The position numbers and the translations under genes are program-made. Below are positions 43,301 through 56,484 of a stretch of DNA of 64,000 nt, in pieces; the first letter of the stretch is position 1, and each line of letters opens with the position of its first letter. Source of the stretch: Podospora bellae-mahoneyi (lineage: Eukaryota; Ascomycota; Sordariomycetes; Sordariales; Podosporaceae); assembly GCF_035222275.1 (NCBI RefSeq), contig NW_026946359.1:2170001-2234000 (forward strand). The letters are read 5' to 3'. The notes below the pieces were generated by a model. It ran no database searches, had not been told where the DNA came from, and saw only the letters and a list, made by a program, of their open reading frames with translations.

Positions 43301-43772
43301 CTCAGCGCTGAGACCGCATACTCCATCGCCGCTTACTTCCCAGGGCGCACAAAATTCAGGTGGCGCTTCTAAACCTGGACTGGTATCTATCCTGAAGCCA
43401 CCAAAGCACTCAGAGATATCATTGTCTGCACCGACATCGCCAGGCCAGCCCCCCACCCTGTCCGCACTGCCGAGACACATGCAACTGAAACCCGGCACCT
43501 CCAGTCGTACGCCGAGTACCGTCACAGAGTCACGGATGGCTCCCATAGCCAAAATGTTTGTCGAGTGCTGCAGCTGCAAGTTTTACCACGACATGCCATC
43601 CAAAATCTACGAATGCATGGCGAAACCGGACGCGGTGGTCGAGGACAGAAACCTGGGGATATCGGGAGCGATTACCACCGCAGTGAAATGCCCATGGTGC
43701 CAACATAGTATGAGCACCGGTTGCTGCGCGGGTTATGCTGCTGTTGTCTACCTCAAGGAGAAGTTGCACTAG
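40373..43772 (+). CDS. Large disordered protein with C-terminal Cys/His-rich domain
   Basis: Exon 1 (40373-40498) encodes MDILFSAYGSGPLPKAALEE and ends KHLGKKSK; a 118-nt intron leads to exon 2 (40617-43772), giving 1093 residues. The long middle is Ser/Pro/Thr-rich and mostly disordered, with a basic coiled stretch near residues 145-175. The last 85 residues form a compact conserved-looking domain: FVECCSCKFYHDMPSKIYEC, then KCPWCQHSMSTGCCAGYAAV. The CxxC...CxxC arrangement suggests zinc binding. A long disordered chain with a conserved end would suit a cell-end or septum scaffold such as TeaR-like proteins, but there is no C-terminal CAAX box here, so I leave the function open. Confidence 0.75.
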
Positions 43773-44872
43773 AGGGTTAGTCGGTATGTTTTGCATTTTT
43801 TGAGAGCGCCATAAGGGGCACATAAAATGGATTTCCTTGCTTGCGAGCTTGAGTTTACTGTAGCATGTTTTTTTCAGTATTGTCCGCATAAGATGGCGAA
43901 GAAAATGGAGGGAAAAGCCTGTCGTTTTCGCGATTCCATGTCTTACCTAGGTAGCTCATGAATAAAGTGTGTTCTCCGTTACGATACTTTCCGGCTGTAT
44001 CTAGTATTTATGTGTATCATTTCAGCGCCAATGTATTTATTGTTTTCAATTGGCGCACACTCTGTCTTCGGATGCCGGCAAACATCTTCAATATCGAACA
44101 ACTACCGCGACGCGTGGCTTTCTGATGATTCAAACTCATAATATCTGCGTGTAATAAACTCCAAAGGATCCACGGTGTGCGGGATTATGCCATCTCGTTA
44201 CTCATCCATGTTGTTTAGACTTACATGAACGGTCCGGCAGTTGATGTCACCTATCAGATACATCTTATCGGTGATTAAGCCTAGACCTTTGGCAGCAGAT
44301 AAGATAAGATCTCAATGACATCACGGAGCAGTTGCAAGGTGGAGGTCTCGGCTTTAAGGTTTCCTCTCGGCAAAAAGCGGGTCTTTGGTGACCCACAGTT
44401 TTTTCCCGCCAGCCGCAAGGGACAGACTCCGTTGTCGGTTCGGCTGGTCGAGAATCTTCCGTGTGAGTGAGTGTTTGCCGTCAATGACGCCGAAAGGAAG
44501 AGGACCAATTTTTCTGCGTCGTTTTTGCCCCTTCGGATACCAATTGAGGAGAAGACCTCCGGTTCGGATTTTTTAACTTTGCTTGTCCATTGCGCCCTGC
44601 AGATACCTCTTTACTTTTGAGACGGGAAAAAATATAAACGTCAATTTCACACATCCATTTTCCCTGCGCAAAGAATCCCCGATATCCGTCACACTCGCGC
44701 GCAGCACCACAGCTGCAGGACAAAGAGGTGTTCCGTTGTAACGGTTCCTGCTCCACACTTGCGTAGGTGTGGACTGGATAGGATCGCAACGGGGAGGAAC
44801 ACATCTCCGAGAGTCCGCCTTGAGAGAGGGATTCCAGACGTTGCCGGCGACAGGCATCACACGGACAGACAT
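43773..44872. other. Intergenic region
   Basis: About 1.1 kb between two genes in the same direction. An in-frame ATG at 44759 could extend the following carrier by 38 residues but reads unlike a carrier N-terminus. No other feature recognised. Confidence 0.45.
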
Positions 44873-46307
44873 ATGGGGATGCTTTCTAGCGAGGCGCAAA
44901 CTCCCGACTTCCGACAGAACTACAATAGGATGGCTGGCCATGCCTCGCCATCGGTCGTAGTTGATACTTCAACTGATCCGGTCGAGATCACGACCGTACA
45001 GAAGATGCTCTCGGCCACATCCGGTAGCTTGATCACTGGTTTGTTAGGTATGTCTCCTCACCCATACCCTTGTGATGAGCGCCACTGACGCTGACACTTC
45101 AACAGTAACACCTCTCGATGTAGTGCGAGTACGATGGCAAGCTCAAGGCCTTTCTAAGCCACCACCACAACCCCTAACCGCCGACTTTTCCAAGCTCTCA
45201 CTCTCGAGCCCCACGCCCTTTCGACCATCCAGCCTAGGCGTGACAGCCTGCTGCCGCGAAGTCTTCTTCGCAAACAACAACTCCGAAATCTGCGTCGTCG
45301 GTCCTCGGGTTCACGGAGCCGGTGCCACAGCAATCGACTGCGCCGTCGAGCACACCCAGCAACGAACCTTCAACTCCACCTTTGACGGTCTCCGCAAGAT
45401 CGCTCGCAATGAAGGTATCACCACCTTATGGCGCGGTCTCTCCCCGACCCTCGTTATGGCCGTCCCTGCCAATATCATCTACCTAACCGGCTACGATTGG
45501 CTCCGTCTTAACCCCGCCTCCCCAATACAGCGCACCAGCGTCCGCGATGACATGGCCCCCTTGGTAGCAGGAATTACAGCACGCATGGTTGCGGCCGCCG
45601 TCGTTTCCCCCATCGAGCTGTTTCGCACTCGGATGCAAGCCGCGCAAGGCGGTAGTTCCTCTGAGCACCTTGCCGAAACCCTCCGCGGAGTCAAGGACAT
45701 GGTCAACACCCACGGGTACCGCTCTCTCTGGCGCGGGTTGACACTCACGCTGTGGCGGGATGTCCCCTTCTCGGGTATGTACTGGTGGGGATACGAAACC
45801 ATTCGCGGGAAACTCACCGATGCCCGTGAGCGCGGGAGGTCGACAACTCTGGAAATGGACCTCGATCGTGACGCGCAGAGAAGCTCCAAGGCTCGCGCGA
45901 GGAGAAGAAGCCAAAGCAGGGAGAACCACGCGGATACTTTCACGGATAGTTTTGTTGCCGGCGCCGCCTCGGGTGCGTTTGCATCAGTGGCGACGATGCC
46001 TTTTGATGTAGGCAAGACAAGAACACAAGTATTCAGGGACTCGGGGACATTAGCCAAGTCGGCGGTGGGCAATGCGGCAGTGGCACCAGAAGAACAATCG
46101 ATGGGGAGACTGCTGTGGCACATCTTCCGGACGGAAGGGATGGGAGGGTTGTTTAAGGGTTGTGTACCGCGCACGCTGAAGGTGGCGCCGGCATGTGCGG
46201 TCATGATCAGCAGTTATGAGGTGGGTAAGAGGGTGTTTAGGGGGGTGAATGAAAGAAGGATGTTGAAGGAGGTTGGCGGTGGGGAGGAACCAGCTGCTGC
46301 TGCTTGA
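44873..46307 (+). CDS. mtm1: Mitochondrial carrier MTM1-like (SLC25A39/40 type)
   Basis: Exons 44873-45047 and 45106-46307, with a 58-nt intron, give 458 residues. Three carrier repeats show the signatures PLDVVRVRWQ, PIELFRTRMQ and PFDVGKTRTQ, each followed by a second helix. The long loop after the first signature (about residues 75-145) is typical of MTM1 and SLC25A39/40. In yeast Mtm1 affects manganese and iron-sulfur handling; mammalian SLC25A39 imports glutathione into mitochondria. The intron splits GLL-VTPLDVV, giving a continuous first signature. The ATG at 44873 was chosen because the protein before it does not look conserved. Confidence 0.9.
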
Positions 46308-48098
46308 ACCACCCGCTTGAGCGGCTCCAACTACTCATCCATTACTTCTTGTTTGTAATATGAGCTGGGTGTGTGAACTCTCCACTTTTTTCCCCTGTTT
46401 CTATTAGCATCACTATTTTTCTTGTTGGTTTCATGGGGTTGCTTCAAGGATACTGGAATGATGGTTAGGTGGGCCGGAAGGAAGGGGGGTTTAAATAAGC
46501 ATGTTTGGCGTTTTTTTGGGGTTTTTTTTTTTTTTTTTTTTCATTTTTAGAAAGAATCGAAGACATATGGTGGGTTAGATTGAGGGGGAGAGTACACTAG
46601 GGAAGGGGAAGGGTGAGTAAAATGAGAAGTACCTCAAGGATGTTGCTCTATGACATGCTGGGTGGGTGGAGACAGCGAGATAATGTATATCATTTGTAAC
46701 AACATAAAAGTGTGCATATATTATCATTTTCTGGCTTCAGGTATTTCTTTCTTCTTGCATGGAGCCTGGACATAGGAGATTGGGAACCTAACTATCGTGC
46801 TGTTGTTGTGGCGTTTTTATTTGATGCTCTTAAACCGACCGAAGGTAGGCGTATTCTATCCTACTAGATTACATGTGTCAGCCACGTCAAAGCTACCAAA
46901 GTTAGCAACAGGTGTATAAGGGATGATCTTGGCCTAGTTGAAGAGGAGTGAGCAAACATTGAAATGTCTCTCGATTCTCTACCATACTTACCTAAACCAC
47001 CTGGTAGGAAAACTTTACTTCAACGCTTGCCAGAAGACTCGTCACATGAGCGAGTTATCATCGCAAGTAACACCTCAGCCAAGCCATTGGCTCATCGCCA
47101 ACATATCGTATTCAATAGACTTTCACATCACCCCTCTACTAGACGTAATGATCTCCACCGACCCATGTCAAAACACCCACATAAAAGCCCATCGAATCCC
47201 ATGACACACAGACAGAAATTAACCGTTAAAAACGTATTCAGAGGGGAGTCGAATTTTTTTTTTTGGGGGGGTTGTTCATCAAGAAAATTAAAGAGGTAAA
47301 AAGAAAGTAGTCGAAGAGAAAATAGAACAAAACAACGCGCTCGATAGCCAGCAAGTTATTCCCTGTGTTGCACACGCACACACAGACTAACAACACATGC
47401 CGAAAACACGCCCACAGAAACCCACGACACACATCATTACCATCTCCGCCAAAGCCAAACCCAAGCCTCAAAAGTCGCCTGCTCCCAGGCATCAGCGGCT
47501 GTCCAGCCAGCAAAAACAAAGCACCCTCCATTTTCCCAAATTGCCCCCTGAACTGCCTCTGGTTCCTTCTATGGCACCCCTTGTGCCCAGCAGCGGTAAT
47601 GTGTCCCTCGCCTGACCTCGTTGGTTGTGTCATTACTTATCGATGAAAAAGACAAGCCAAAGCAAAACGCGCCACATTGTGGAAACGTCGGCGGTTGTGA
47701 GAATAAGGGTCTCGTTGACCAAGTGTGAGGTGTTCGTCCATCTGTGACGCCCCCTGCTGTGTCTCTATATCGAGATACGTTCCAGAATCCCAACATATTG
47801 ACCAGCCCTCGTTGTCGTTGATTGCCGCCAGATGACCGTATCTGTTACTCGCTTGACTATCGCCATCCTCATAGTTGCTATTGCCCTAGCTATCGCATCA
47901 CTCTCCTCGTCGAGCGCTCATATTTTCTGCTTCGGTGCCTCGATGCCCCGCTATGCTTGTTGCGAAAAGATCCGCGAATCGACCATGTGCATGTGATCTG
48001 TATTATGCGAGAGCGTATCGGTTCTCCTGTGATGAGCAAAATAGCTCCATTAATTGTTGGTTATACATGTGCCATGTTCACGCAATCTCCTTGACGCC
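46308..48098. other. Convergent intergenic region
   Basis: About 1.8 kb between the 3' ends of the carrier and PPZ genes. It holds a T20 run (46522-46541) and a T10-G8 junction near 47248-47269. No gene seen. Confidence 0.5.
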
Positions 48099-49809
48099 TC
48101 AGACGCTCTGAGGATACACACTCGCAGGCTGCAAGGTTTGTTAGCTTTGCTCCAATCAAGCACTTGAAGGACAGGTATACATACAGGGCTGTTAAGGATT
48201 TGGTTGCGCTTGTTCCGCCCCTTCTTAATATGATTCTTGAGTGCATTAGAGTCAAGAGGTTTGAGCAGCTCAAAGCTGCAAAGAAGTTCGGTTGATACCG
48301 ACATAACGGCACCCCAGTTGTCAAATTCGCCACAGTACTAGAAGAGTATCAGTTAGTATTAGTATATAAATCAAAAAATTGTCGAGCTAAAAAACAACTC
48401 ACGTTGGGAGCGCTGAAGACTGTGACGAGAACACGATCCGTGAAGAATTCGTAGCCGTCTTCAACAACCATGTGGGCGCGACAAACAAGATCAAAGTCAT
48501 TGGCGGCCAAAAAGTCAACGATGACCTTCTTCCCGAAGCAATAACTGACACCGCGTTCGTTTGACTCCCAGTCTGACTCCATGTCTGCCGGATCAGACCA
48601 CAAAAGGTCGTTGAGCAAGCCGTAGTCAGGGACATCGGTAGGCCTAGCAATGTTCCTGATATCGTCCATGTGGCTGAGAGCCGGCGAAAGTCCTCCGTGG
48701 ACACAGAAGATTTTGGCAGCGACGATAGCCGCAATGGGAAGCGTGTTGAACGTGTCGACGAATGTCTTCCAAATCTTCACGTTGCATCTCCGTTTGCACT
48801 CATCGTAGAACCCGTATACGCGCGTGACATTGGCGCATTCGTGATTTCCACGCAGCAAGAAGAAGTTCTCGGGGTACTTGAGCTTGTAGCAGAGCAAAAG
48901 CAGGATGGTCTCCAGAGACTGCTTGCCACGATCCACGTAGTCGCCCAAGAACAGGTAGTTGGAGTTTGGGGGAAACCCGCACATCTCGAACATCCGAATC
49001 AGGTCGGTATACTGGCCGTGCACGTCTCCTACTATCTTGACGGGCGCGTCCAGCTCGAGAAGGGCAGGCTGGGAAAGAAAAACTTCCCGAGCCCGATGGC
49101 AGATCGCCGTGATTTCGGCATTCTTGAGACACACTCCTTTTGTGACTTTGCCGGCGTAGGCGGCATCGAGAAGGCGCTTGATGAAATCATCCAGGTCAAT
49201 ATCCTTGATCTCACTCATGGTGACTCCAGCATCTTCCTTTCCAGACTCATGGGGTGAGTTGTTAACCAAATTGACAGCGTCATCGCGCTTCACCAGGATG
49301 GACTGGCCTGCCGGTTGTGCAGGAAGGGCTGAACTGCCGGCACCCGAGGGCGGTTGGTCCGAAACGTGGTCCACCTCCCCGCTGGCCTGCGCAGCCGAGA
49401 CATCGTGGTATCCCGCCTTCATGGACGCGGATTGTATCGGCGAGGGCGGCGGAAGGTCATCAGCCACGGGAGAAGCCGGCACGGCAGTATCGACCGATGA
49501 CGGTGAGCTGGGGGACGGGATAGAATCGGCACGTGAGACGCGTGACTGGGACGATCTTGCGCTCCTGCCACCTGTAACGTCCGCCTTTTCGTTCGCATCA
49601 CCGTTCACAATGAGTGCCGAGCTCCTAGGACTGTCTGTCCTGTTGGACCCTGGGATCTTGGAGCGCAGGGAGCGAAAAGACCTAGATGACTCTCTGGTGT
49701 CGGACCTGCTGAACGAAGGATACGACTGGAAGCCCTCAGGGCCGGTCCGGTCGCCATTAGCGGCACCCTTGGCCGACGATCCGGACTCCTTGGAGGATTG
49801 GTTGCCCAT
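48099..49809 (-). CDS. ppz1: Serine/threonine protein phosphatase PPZ
   Basis: Exons 49809-48403, 48337-48185 and 48128-48099, with introns of 65 and 56 nt, give 529 residues. The N-terminal 200 residues are Ser-rich and disordered and begin MGNQSSK, a good N-myristoylation signal. The catalytic domain has [15 protein letters not shown] near 261, [12 protein letters not shown] near 290, RGNHECA near 321 and [14 protein letters not shown], all intact PP1-type metal ligands. The end reads [12 protein letters not shown], joined across the last intron. PPZ enzymes control salt tolerance and potassium homeostasis in yeast and act at membranes. The Neurospora orthologue is pzl-1. Confidence 0.93.
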
Positions 49810-52800
49810 GATTTCTCAATGTCAGAGAATTATAGCTCTTGAGATAGGGCCTGGACGGCGTGCACACGCGCGTGGTTCCGGGCAGGTCGCTCTTTGGCCA
49901 AGACCTACACAGCCTACCGCTGGCACCCGTCTAGAAGCGATTTGTAATTCTTGTTGTGCCCCTTGGTTCTAGGGAGGGTGGTAGAGTCTGTCGAGACAGG
50001 AAAGCAGTTGGGTGGCGGTGGTTGACCGACGTCCCGATGAGCTCTCCGTTTTCAACGATACCAAGGGAAGACAGTGGAAAGGTGTTGGTAAGAGCGGGGA
50101 CGGTGGTCGAGGCACGGCGGAGACTCCGGTCAGTCAGCGGTGTCGGATCTATCGGGGTCGGACAAAGGCCGACGGATAACGGATGACGGATGGTCCGGTC
50201 GGTAGCACGTCGAATCCGGGGTGAGTGGAGGTGAAAATGGTCTTTCGAGGTATTGCTATGATGTCAGCCTTGTCCGCGCAGCACACGACCACCAGCAGCA
50301 GCGATAATATTCCCAAGAAGAGACGCAAGCCAATTCTTGGGTGAGCTGGATGAAGGAAAAAAAAAGGGAATTGTGGGGATATAGACGGGGGAAGGTTTAA
50401 GTTCTCGTTTGTGGAAAAAATGAAAGAACCTACGGCCGATAAGAGGGCAACCAAGACGGAGCAACCAGGAAAAAACTAGGCCGCCAAGGATGGAGGTGTG
50501 AGAACGGGGCCAGGCACAGTCCAACCGACTAGGGACTTGATATTTCGCTTCAAGGAAGAAGGGCGGGCTTGCTGGTGAAGAGAGCGGGCGGTAGAGTGGT
50601 TTAGTGTGACGTGCTCGTAGGTTAAAAGGATGTGCTGCTCTGGCACGATAGACCGATGTTGCCGGTAGAGCGAGGCTTGCCACTGCTGCGTTGATGGGTT
50701 GATGGGCTTGCCACGGGGGTCAGTACACATCACACGCTCACTCGGTAGGGATGAGAGAGCGCAAAAGGCGTTTGGCGGAGCGAACCGTGTGCGTAAGTAG
50801 GAGAAGGTTTTCACGGGAACAGATGAAGTGGGCGGCGGGAATGGGGGAAGGCTGCTTGATTGATGACGATGCGGCTGTCGAGTGAAAGATTGGCGCTTTG
50901 ACACGGTGGTCTGCCGCAGAGCCAATTGGGCGTCTGGGTCGCTCCGACCTCCAGGTTGCTGGATCCAAACACGACTGACTTGGGCCCTAGGCAGGGGATG
51001 GGAAAGAGCAGTACAACAGGATCACGAATGGCAATTGCAGGTCAAACGTCGTGCGAAGATGTCGGAAAGCTTCTGTACTGTGCTGAAGGTGCTCAGAATG
51101 GCAGTGGGCGAGGCACCGCGAACAGGCACGTGCCTTTCTCAGTGTGGGGCACACATCAAGGCGACCTTTGGCTATCAGGTTCTGGACGCAAGATGCTGCC
51201 CCGCACTGATGCATCTCTGACAATGCCGCTTCCAGTTTCCATCCCTACCATCCGCGTACAACTTGATATCAGACACACCAAAAAGGCTTCTTACGTATCG
51301 ATATCCTGCCGCCCAGCCAGCAAAGCTGTCGCAATCAAGAATGCCAGAAAGACAAGAGCTGCATCCAAGACTGAGGGGGGCTCGGCATCTGGGCATCCAG
51401 GGGAGCAGCCCCCTATTTCTCTTAGCTACCAGCTTTTTCTTGGGTATCACCTGTCCCTCCATCAGGAGAGACACAGCCCGACACCGTCTCACCCCATTGT
51501 TTCTGCCAAGAAGGTTGGAAGAACTCTAAACATCTTCTATGTCACAATACGTGCAGTGTGGGGGATAGACGGGGGCACACCCTCACCTCGAGATGGACGG
51601 GCGATGATCTTGAGCAAGGCACGGGCGGGACGACGCTCAGCGGATGCTGTGCGATGCAACTCCTTCCGTTTGATGAGACGTCGAGATGTGTGCCCAATTG
51701 CGGGCCTCTGTGGGCCGGGGTTGATATCTTTTGGATCCGCCAGTCAGGAACTGGTTTCAGCTTGCTTTCCCAGCCCATTGCATCTGTTCAACCACCTGAC
51801 CGTGTTTTACCCCATGGCTGTCCTGTTGTTGGGAAGCGGTGTACTGCAGCTGGCGCACATATCTGTCACTCGACAAGACAGAGTTTTTATGGGCACAGGC
51901 CATGATTCGACCACTGTCCCCCATCTTGAGATGCATGGCCTTCTGACCCTAGATTCCCGTCAAGCTGCCGCTGGTGGATGCGATGCGTGGGGGAGAGACA
52001 TGCCTCTGCATTCCGGGGAAGACTTGATGTGAAAGTGACCAGCGCATTGGCAATGTTGAAGAAGCCGTCATCGTGGCAGTAAGCATTTCGCTCTCGGGGA
52101 CCTCAATGAGGCAAAACGGGCATCTCTGCCTGCTGGGCATGAATGCTTGAAGAGGCTCTGACAGTTTGTGCCAGAGAATGAACATCACCTGGTCAATAGG
52201 TGGTGAAAGACAAAACTCGGTATGCCAAGTTGTCAACGGCCGGACCCGATCCGAACCCGGGATTTTCGATGCCACCATCGAAACAGCCGGCCGGTCTTGG
52301 TCCCACCATGCCCGACCGGCTTGTCCTCCGATCTGAACTCTGCTGCCACCAAACTCACCGCTCGCCTGCTTGGTTTGTCATCTCTTGGCACTCGGTCGTC
52401 ATCGGGCCAGACCCGAAAAACTAGCCCATCCTCCCCGTTGTCTGTTCCGTCAGGGTGGGAACGACTCCGTACTTGTTCCAAATTTAGCTTGCTGCCCAGC
52501 CACCAGCCACCACCGTTTTCGCACGTTTTCGGCAGTATTGCGCATCCCACGTCGGTCACCAGCCACCAAGATATCGTCAACACCACAGGTCCATACACTA
52601 TTCGTACAGCCCAGTGTGGCAATGTACTCAGGAGAGAGTGCAATCCGGTGACTGTTTTGGAGATCATGGGTATGCAAACTCGAGATGGAGCGTTGTCTGA
52701 ATCGTCCATCATCACGAGGCTGGGAGCGGATCAGCTTTTATCCCATGGTTGAGGCTGAACTGGGTGCATGCAAGTTTAGAGTTTTCCGCTAACTACTATA

Positions 52801-54078
52801 TCCACTAACAAGCTCCGCCTTCAGCTGGCGTCAGCCCTGCTCCAGTTGCGCTGATGCCATCAGAACCGATACCGTAGTTGCAAACCATCAAGGTCCTTCA
52901 GGCTTTCTTATCCTCTTGTTATGTTTCGCCCAGCTCGCGTCACTTCAGGCCTTTTGACAATTGCAACCGAATACGGCAACTGTGGCCGTTACGTCCACGC
53001 GTCGTTTAACCTCATTGCGGGGTAGGCCCCGAGTCCAATTGCCAATGAGACGAACCTACAGACAAAGGTCCCTGAAGATCTACATGCCATGAATCGTCCC
53101 CCCGAAGCTGTTGCCTTGATTTTGTGGTTCAAATGTCAATCTGGTAGAGAGTTTGAAAGCCCATCATCTTGACCATCCAGACCAACGGGAGCACTCCCGT
53201 CCGGCTGTACTCATGTCGAGGTGGCTACCGTTTCCGGTCAAAACATTTTCACTTTCACGGCCGCAGCTGGGCTGGAACTACTGGCTGACCGGGACAAACA
53301 AACAGTTTGAGGCGGCCGGTTTACTGGCCATTGGGTATCAAGTTGGAGTGAAGAAATACAAGGCTCGGGGTGCTCTAGATGGAACTTCCTATTTCCGGGA
53401 TGCAAGAAGAACGCCACACTTCTTTTTCTAGAGATCTGCAAATCCCATACCAAGCGAATGTGGGAGCCTCTGCGAAAGTGAGGATCGGACTTTATCAGAT
53501 CTGTGTTTCGTCCCTTGAAGGGTGAGCAATGCGCAGCTCAGGATTTCCCGGGCGCTGCTCTTGGGGCCTTGGCTGCTGGGAGGCCTGGGAAAAGAGCTTC
53601 TTTGAGGGGTCCAAGGACTGAAGATTCCCGCAGACGAGGACAAAACAGTGGGCCATTTCGTCACCCGCATGGAGGCGGAGACTGCGCCACCCGGCCCATT
53701 GGCACAGCCTTTTGCTAGCCTGCCATTCCTGTTGCTAGCAACCCTACCGGGTCGTAAGCAGGGCGAGTTGTCTTGCATCCGTGGGTTGACCCTTCCCTTT
53801 TATTTATCTTGCGACCACCCCTCTTCCTAACCTTCTACTACTCCGTCATTCTGCATCTACATTCTGTGTGATTTTTTTCACTCATTTTGCCCCTCCACCA
53901 TTTTCAAGAGGGATATCAGAGGACCATCTCGCTATCGACTATCGTTAACGAACCTTCAGGCTAACGTCGGCCTCACCCCACCTCGCCGTTCCCAAAACCC
54001 AAAACCGCCCAACCCAACCCCTCGTTATATCTGCAAACAACCCTTTCTCGAGAGGACAGCAACACAGCATCAGTCAAA
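49810..54078. other. Large divergent intergenic region
   Basis: About 4.3 kb between PPZ (leftward) and the SUR7-family gene (rightward). The first kilobase is probably PPZ leader. A 368-codon + strand open frame (50926-52032) exists but has no recognisable protein features. No tRNA, repeat or mobile element was found. Confidence 0.4.
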
Positions 54079-55098
54079 ATGGCCAACTTTGGGCGCGTCG
54101 TCTGCGTCGCCCTCCCCTTTTTACTAACCCTCGCCTCCCTCATATCCCTCCTCGTTGCCGGCCTCGCGGGCGTAGCCGATAAGTCGTTGTACATGTTTCA
54201 AGTAAACACAACCAACCTCTCCATCGACCCCCTCACAGCCGCCAACCTCATCTCCAAAGCCACCGGCGGCAAGGACGTCGAGACGGTCTTCAACGACGCC
54301 GTAAACGACGCCCTCAACACCCGCCAGGACACCCAAACCACCAACATCACCGCCGCCGATCTTTCTCTCTATGACCTCTATGACGTTGGGCTTTGGGGCT
54401 ACTGCTACACGCCTCAGAATGGCTCAAGGGAGTGCACCAGGCCCGCCTTTGACTGGGCCACTAACGTCCTGAACACCACCACTGGCGACCTCAACTCCAT
54501 GTTGACCCTCACTGGTCAAAACGTCACCCTCCCCAAGGAAATCACCGACGCGGTCAAGGCCTTCTCTACCGTCTCCAAATGGACCCAAGTCGTCTTTATC
54601 ATCTCCTACGTCGCCCTTGGCGTGGCTCTCTTCTTTGGCCTGTTTGCCAACTGTTCCAGGGCATTTAGTTGCATCACCTGGCTGCTCGCCGCTTTCGCCG
54701 CTGTTGCCGTCTGCGCCAGTGCCGCGCTCGCGACTGCCACCGCTGTCGTGGTCGTCGGAGCGGTAGAGGGCTCGGCTAAGATCTATGGTGTTCGCGCCGA
54801 CTTTAACACCAGGTTTCTGGCCGCGGTGTGGATCGCTGCTGCGTTCGCTCTTGCGGCGGCGCTGTTCTGGGTGTTTACCATTTGCTGCTGTGCGCCCGAG
54901 AAGAGGAGCGGTCACAAGAGGAACAGGAGCAGTGATGAGGGGGAGAAGCTTATGGGTACCGGGCCGTACCAGAGGTTGGATCAGCCGCAGGGGTATCAAG
55001 GTTATCAGCAGCAGTGGCCTGCGGCTACCGCTGGGAATGGGGGGTATGGAAGGCAGACGGGCGGTGCGTATGAGCCGTATTCTCATAGCAGGGTTTAA
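54079..55098 (+). CDS. SUR7/PalI-family membrane protein
   Basis: Single-exon 339-residue tetraspan plasma-membrane protein. The first helix starts near residue 10 (ALPFLLTLASLISLLVAGLA), and a long extracellular loop of about 150 residues carries several N-glycosylation sequons and the family motif LWGYCYTPQNGSREC. Three more helices lie near VVFIISYVALGVALFFGLF, ITWLLAAFAAVAVCASAA and FLAAVWIAAAFALAAALF. The cytosolic tail is Gly/Tyr/Gln-rich. SUR7 proteins mark eisosomes and PalI relatives act in pH sensing. The tail here is short, so SUR7 is the better label. Confidence 0.87.
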   Translation: MANFGRVVCVALPFLLTLASLISLLVAGLAGVADKSLYMFQVNTTNLSIDPLTAANLISKATGGKDVETVFNDAVNDALNTRQDTQTTNITAADLSLYDLYDVGLWGYCYTPQNGSRECTRPAFDWATNVLNTTTGDLNSMLTLTGQNVTLPKEITDAVKAFSTVSKWTQVVFIISYVALGVALFFGLFANCSRAFSCITWLLAAFAAVAVCASAALATATAVVVVGAVEGSAKIYGVRADFNTRFLAAVWIAAAFALAAALFWVFTICCCAPEKRSGHKRNRSSDEGEKLMGTGPYQRLDQPQGYQGYQQQWPAATAGNGGYGRQTGGAYEPYSHSRV

Positions 55099-56484
55099 GG
55101 GGATTTAGGGGAGATTTTCTTTTTTGTGTCTATTGTTTACCTGATGAGCAAGCATTAATTGGGCGTTTTTCGGGATGGTTGTGCTTTGGCTCATCATCAT
55201 GGGTTTATTGGGCGGGTTAAAGGAAGGGAGGGCTCGGGTATAGAGTCGGGTGGGCTTATGATTGATATGATACCCCAGCTATTCAAAGTATTGGGTAAAT
55301 TCTTTCTACACTTTTTTGTATCTTGGTGTTTGATCTATGGTAGAGGAAAAATTTAGGATGGTCATTGTTTCATAATTCAACTTTGATATGTTCCTGCCTC
55401 GTGGCTTCATATTTCCAAACTTTGTGAATACATTTTGCTACGGGGTATGCTTGAGATAACTTACTATGATCGCCTGGTGAGGATTGATTCTGCTCAACCT
55501 AGGAGTTTCCCTCCACTGTGGTACGCGCAATTCCACCGCACATTTTACTCAGCTCGCCTGGTGTTGGGCCAGGTTGGGCTTGCCCAGAAGGTTAGGTGTG
55601 TGTGGGCTTGGGGTGGAGGGTCCAGTGGGAAAGGTCCCCAGATACATGAAACACGGGGTTGGGTGCTGGGCAAGGTCTGGGCTTGCATGTGAGCCCGGGC
55701 TTCAGGTAGGAATGTGGCTCAGCAAAAGATGGGACCTTTGGTGGGTGGATGTTGCTTACGTCTATCTTGCGGGCGGGGATGGGTTTGTGGAAGTGAGGTG
55801 ATAGGTGACGATGAGGCTCGAGATTGGACTGGGGGAGTACCGGGCTCTGAGTATTACGCGGCCGAAGAAGGAACACGGACGCTGTCTAATATCTTGTGCG
55901 AGGCTGTACCCATTAAGGATATCTCTGCAATGGGAGGGTTCATGTAAGATTTAGCATCGAACCTGTCGTGGTTGTTCAGATGTTATATGGTATCTGGTAA
56001 AGCCTGGGTCAAGGGTGAGGCATGTCGATGTGTAGACAAAGCAATTTACCCAGACTCAACAACGGCATGAAAATCAGTCCAACAAATAAACTAAAGTAAT
56101 GTTGCCTACTCAGCTCTCTAACCCACTAATTCTCTAAGCCACTATTCCGCTACCTTGATACCTGGTCCCATGTAGATACAATACAGCCTTTACACAACCA
56201 TCCTATTTGGCCCACCCACCCTTCCTATACCCCCCATCACCACCCTGCTTTGTTGAATGCATCACCTCTCCACCCACCCCAATATCAACCGCCAATCCCT
56301 TAGTGTCAAGCAATTCCGTCAAGCTCCTTTCCCCCCGTACAGTGCTAATTTTCCTCTCATCAACCCATGATGATTCTCCAAGTAAACTTGCAACAAATGA
56401 CTTTACCACGCAGCCTCACGCCTTCATCATCAGCCTCGGCCCCCTAGTCACCCTCGGCCTCGATTCCGGGAAAGAGAAAAATTC
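55099..56484. other. Convergent intergenic region
   Basis: About 1.4 kb between two convergent genes, containing their 3' untranslated regions. No other feature recognised. Confidence 0.5.

Noticed and set aside
50926-52032. 368-codon + strand open frame between PPZ and SUR7 genes
   Set aside because: Composition looks random, with no motif, no splice partners and no family resemblance. Kept only as a note in the gap entry.
52240-52275. tRNA-like ATCCGAACCCGGG segment
   Set aside because: T-arm stem does not pair fully and no other tRNA arms are present.
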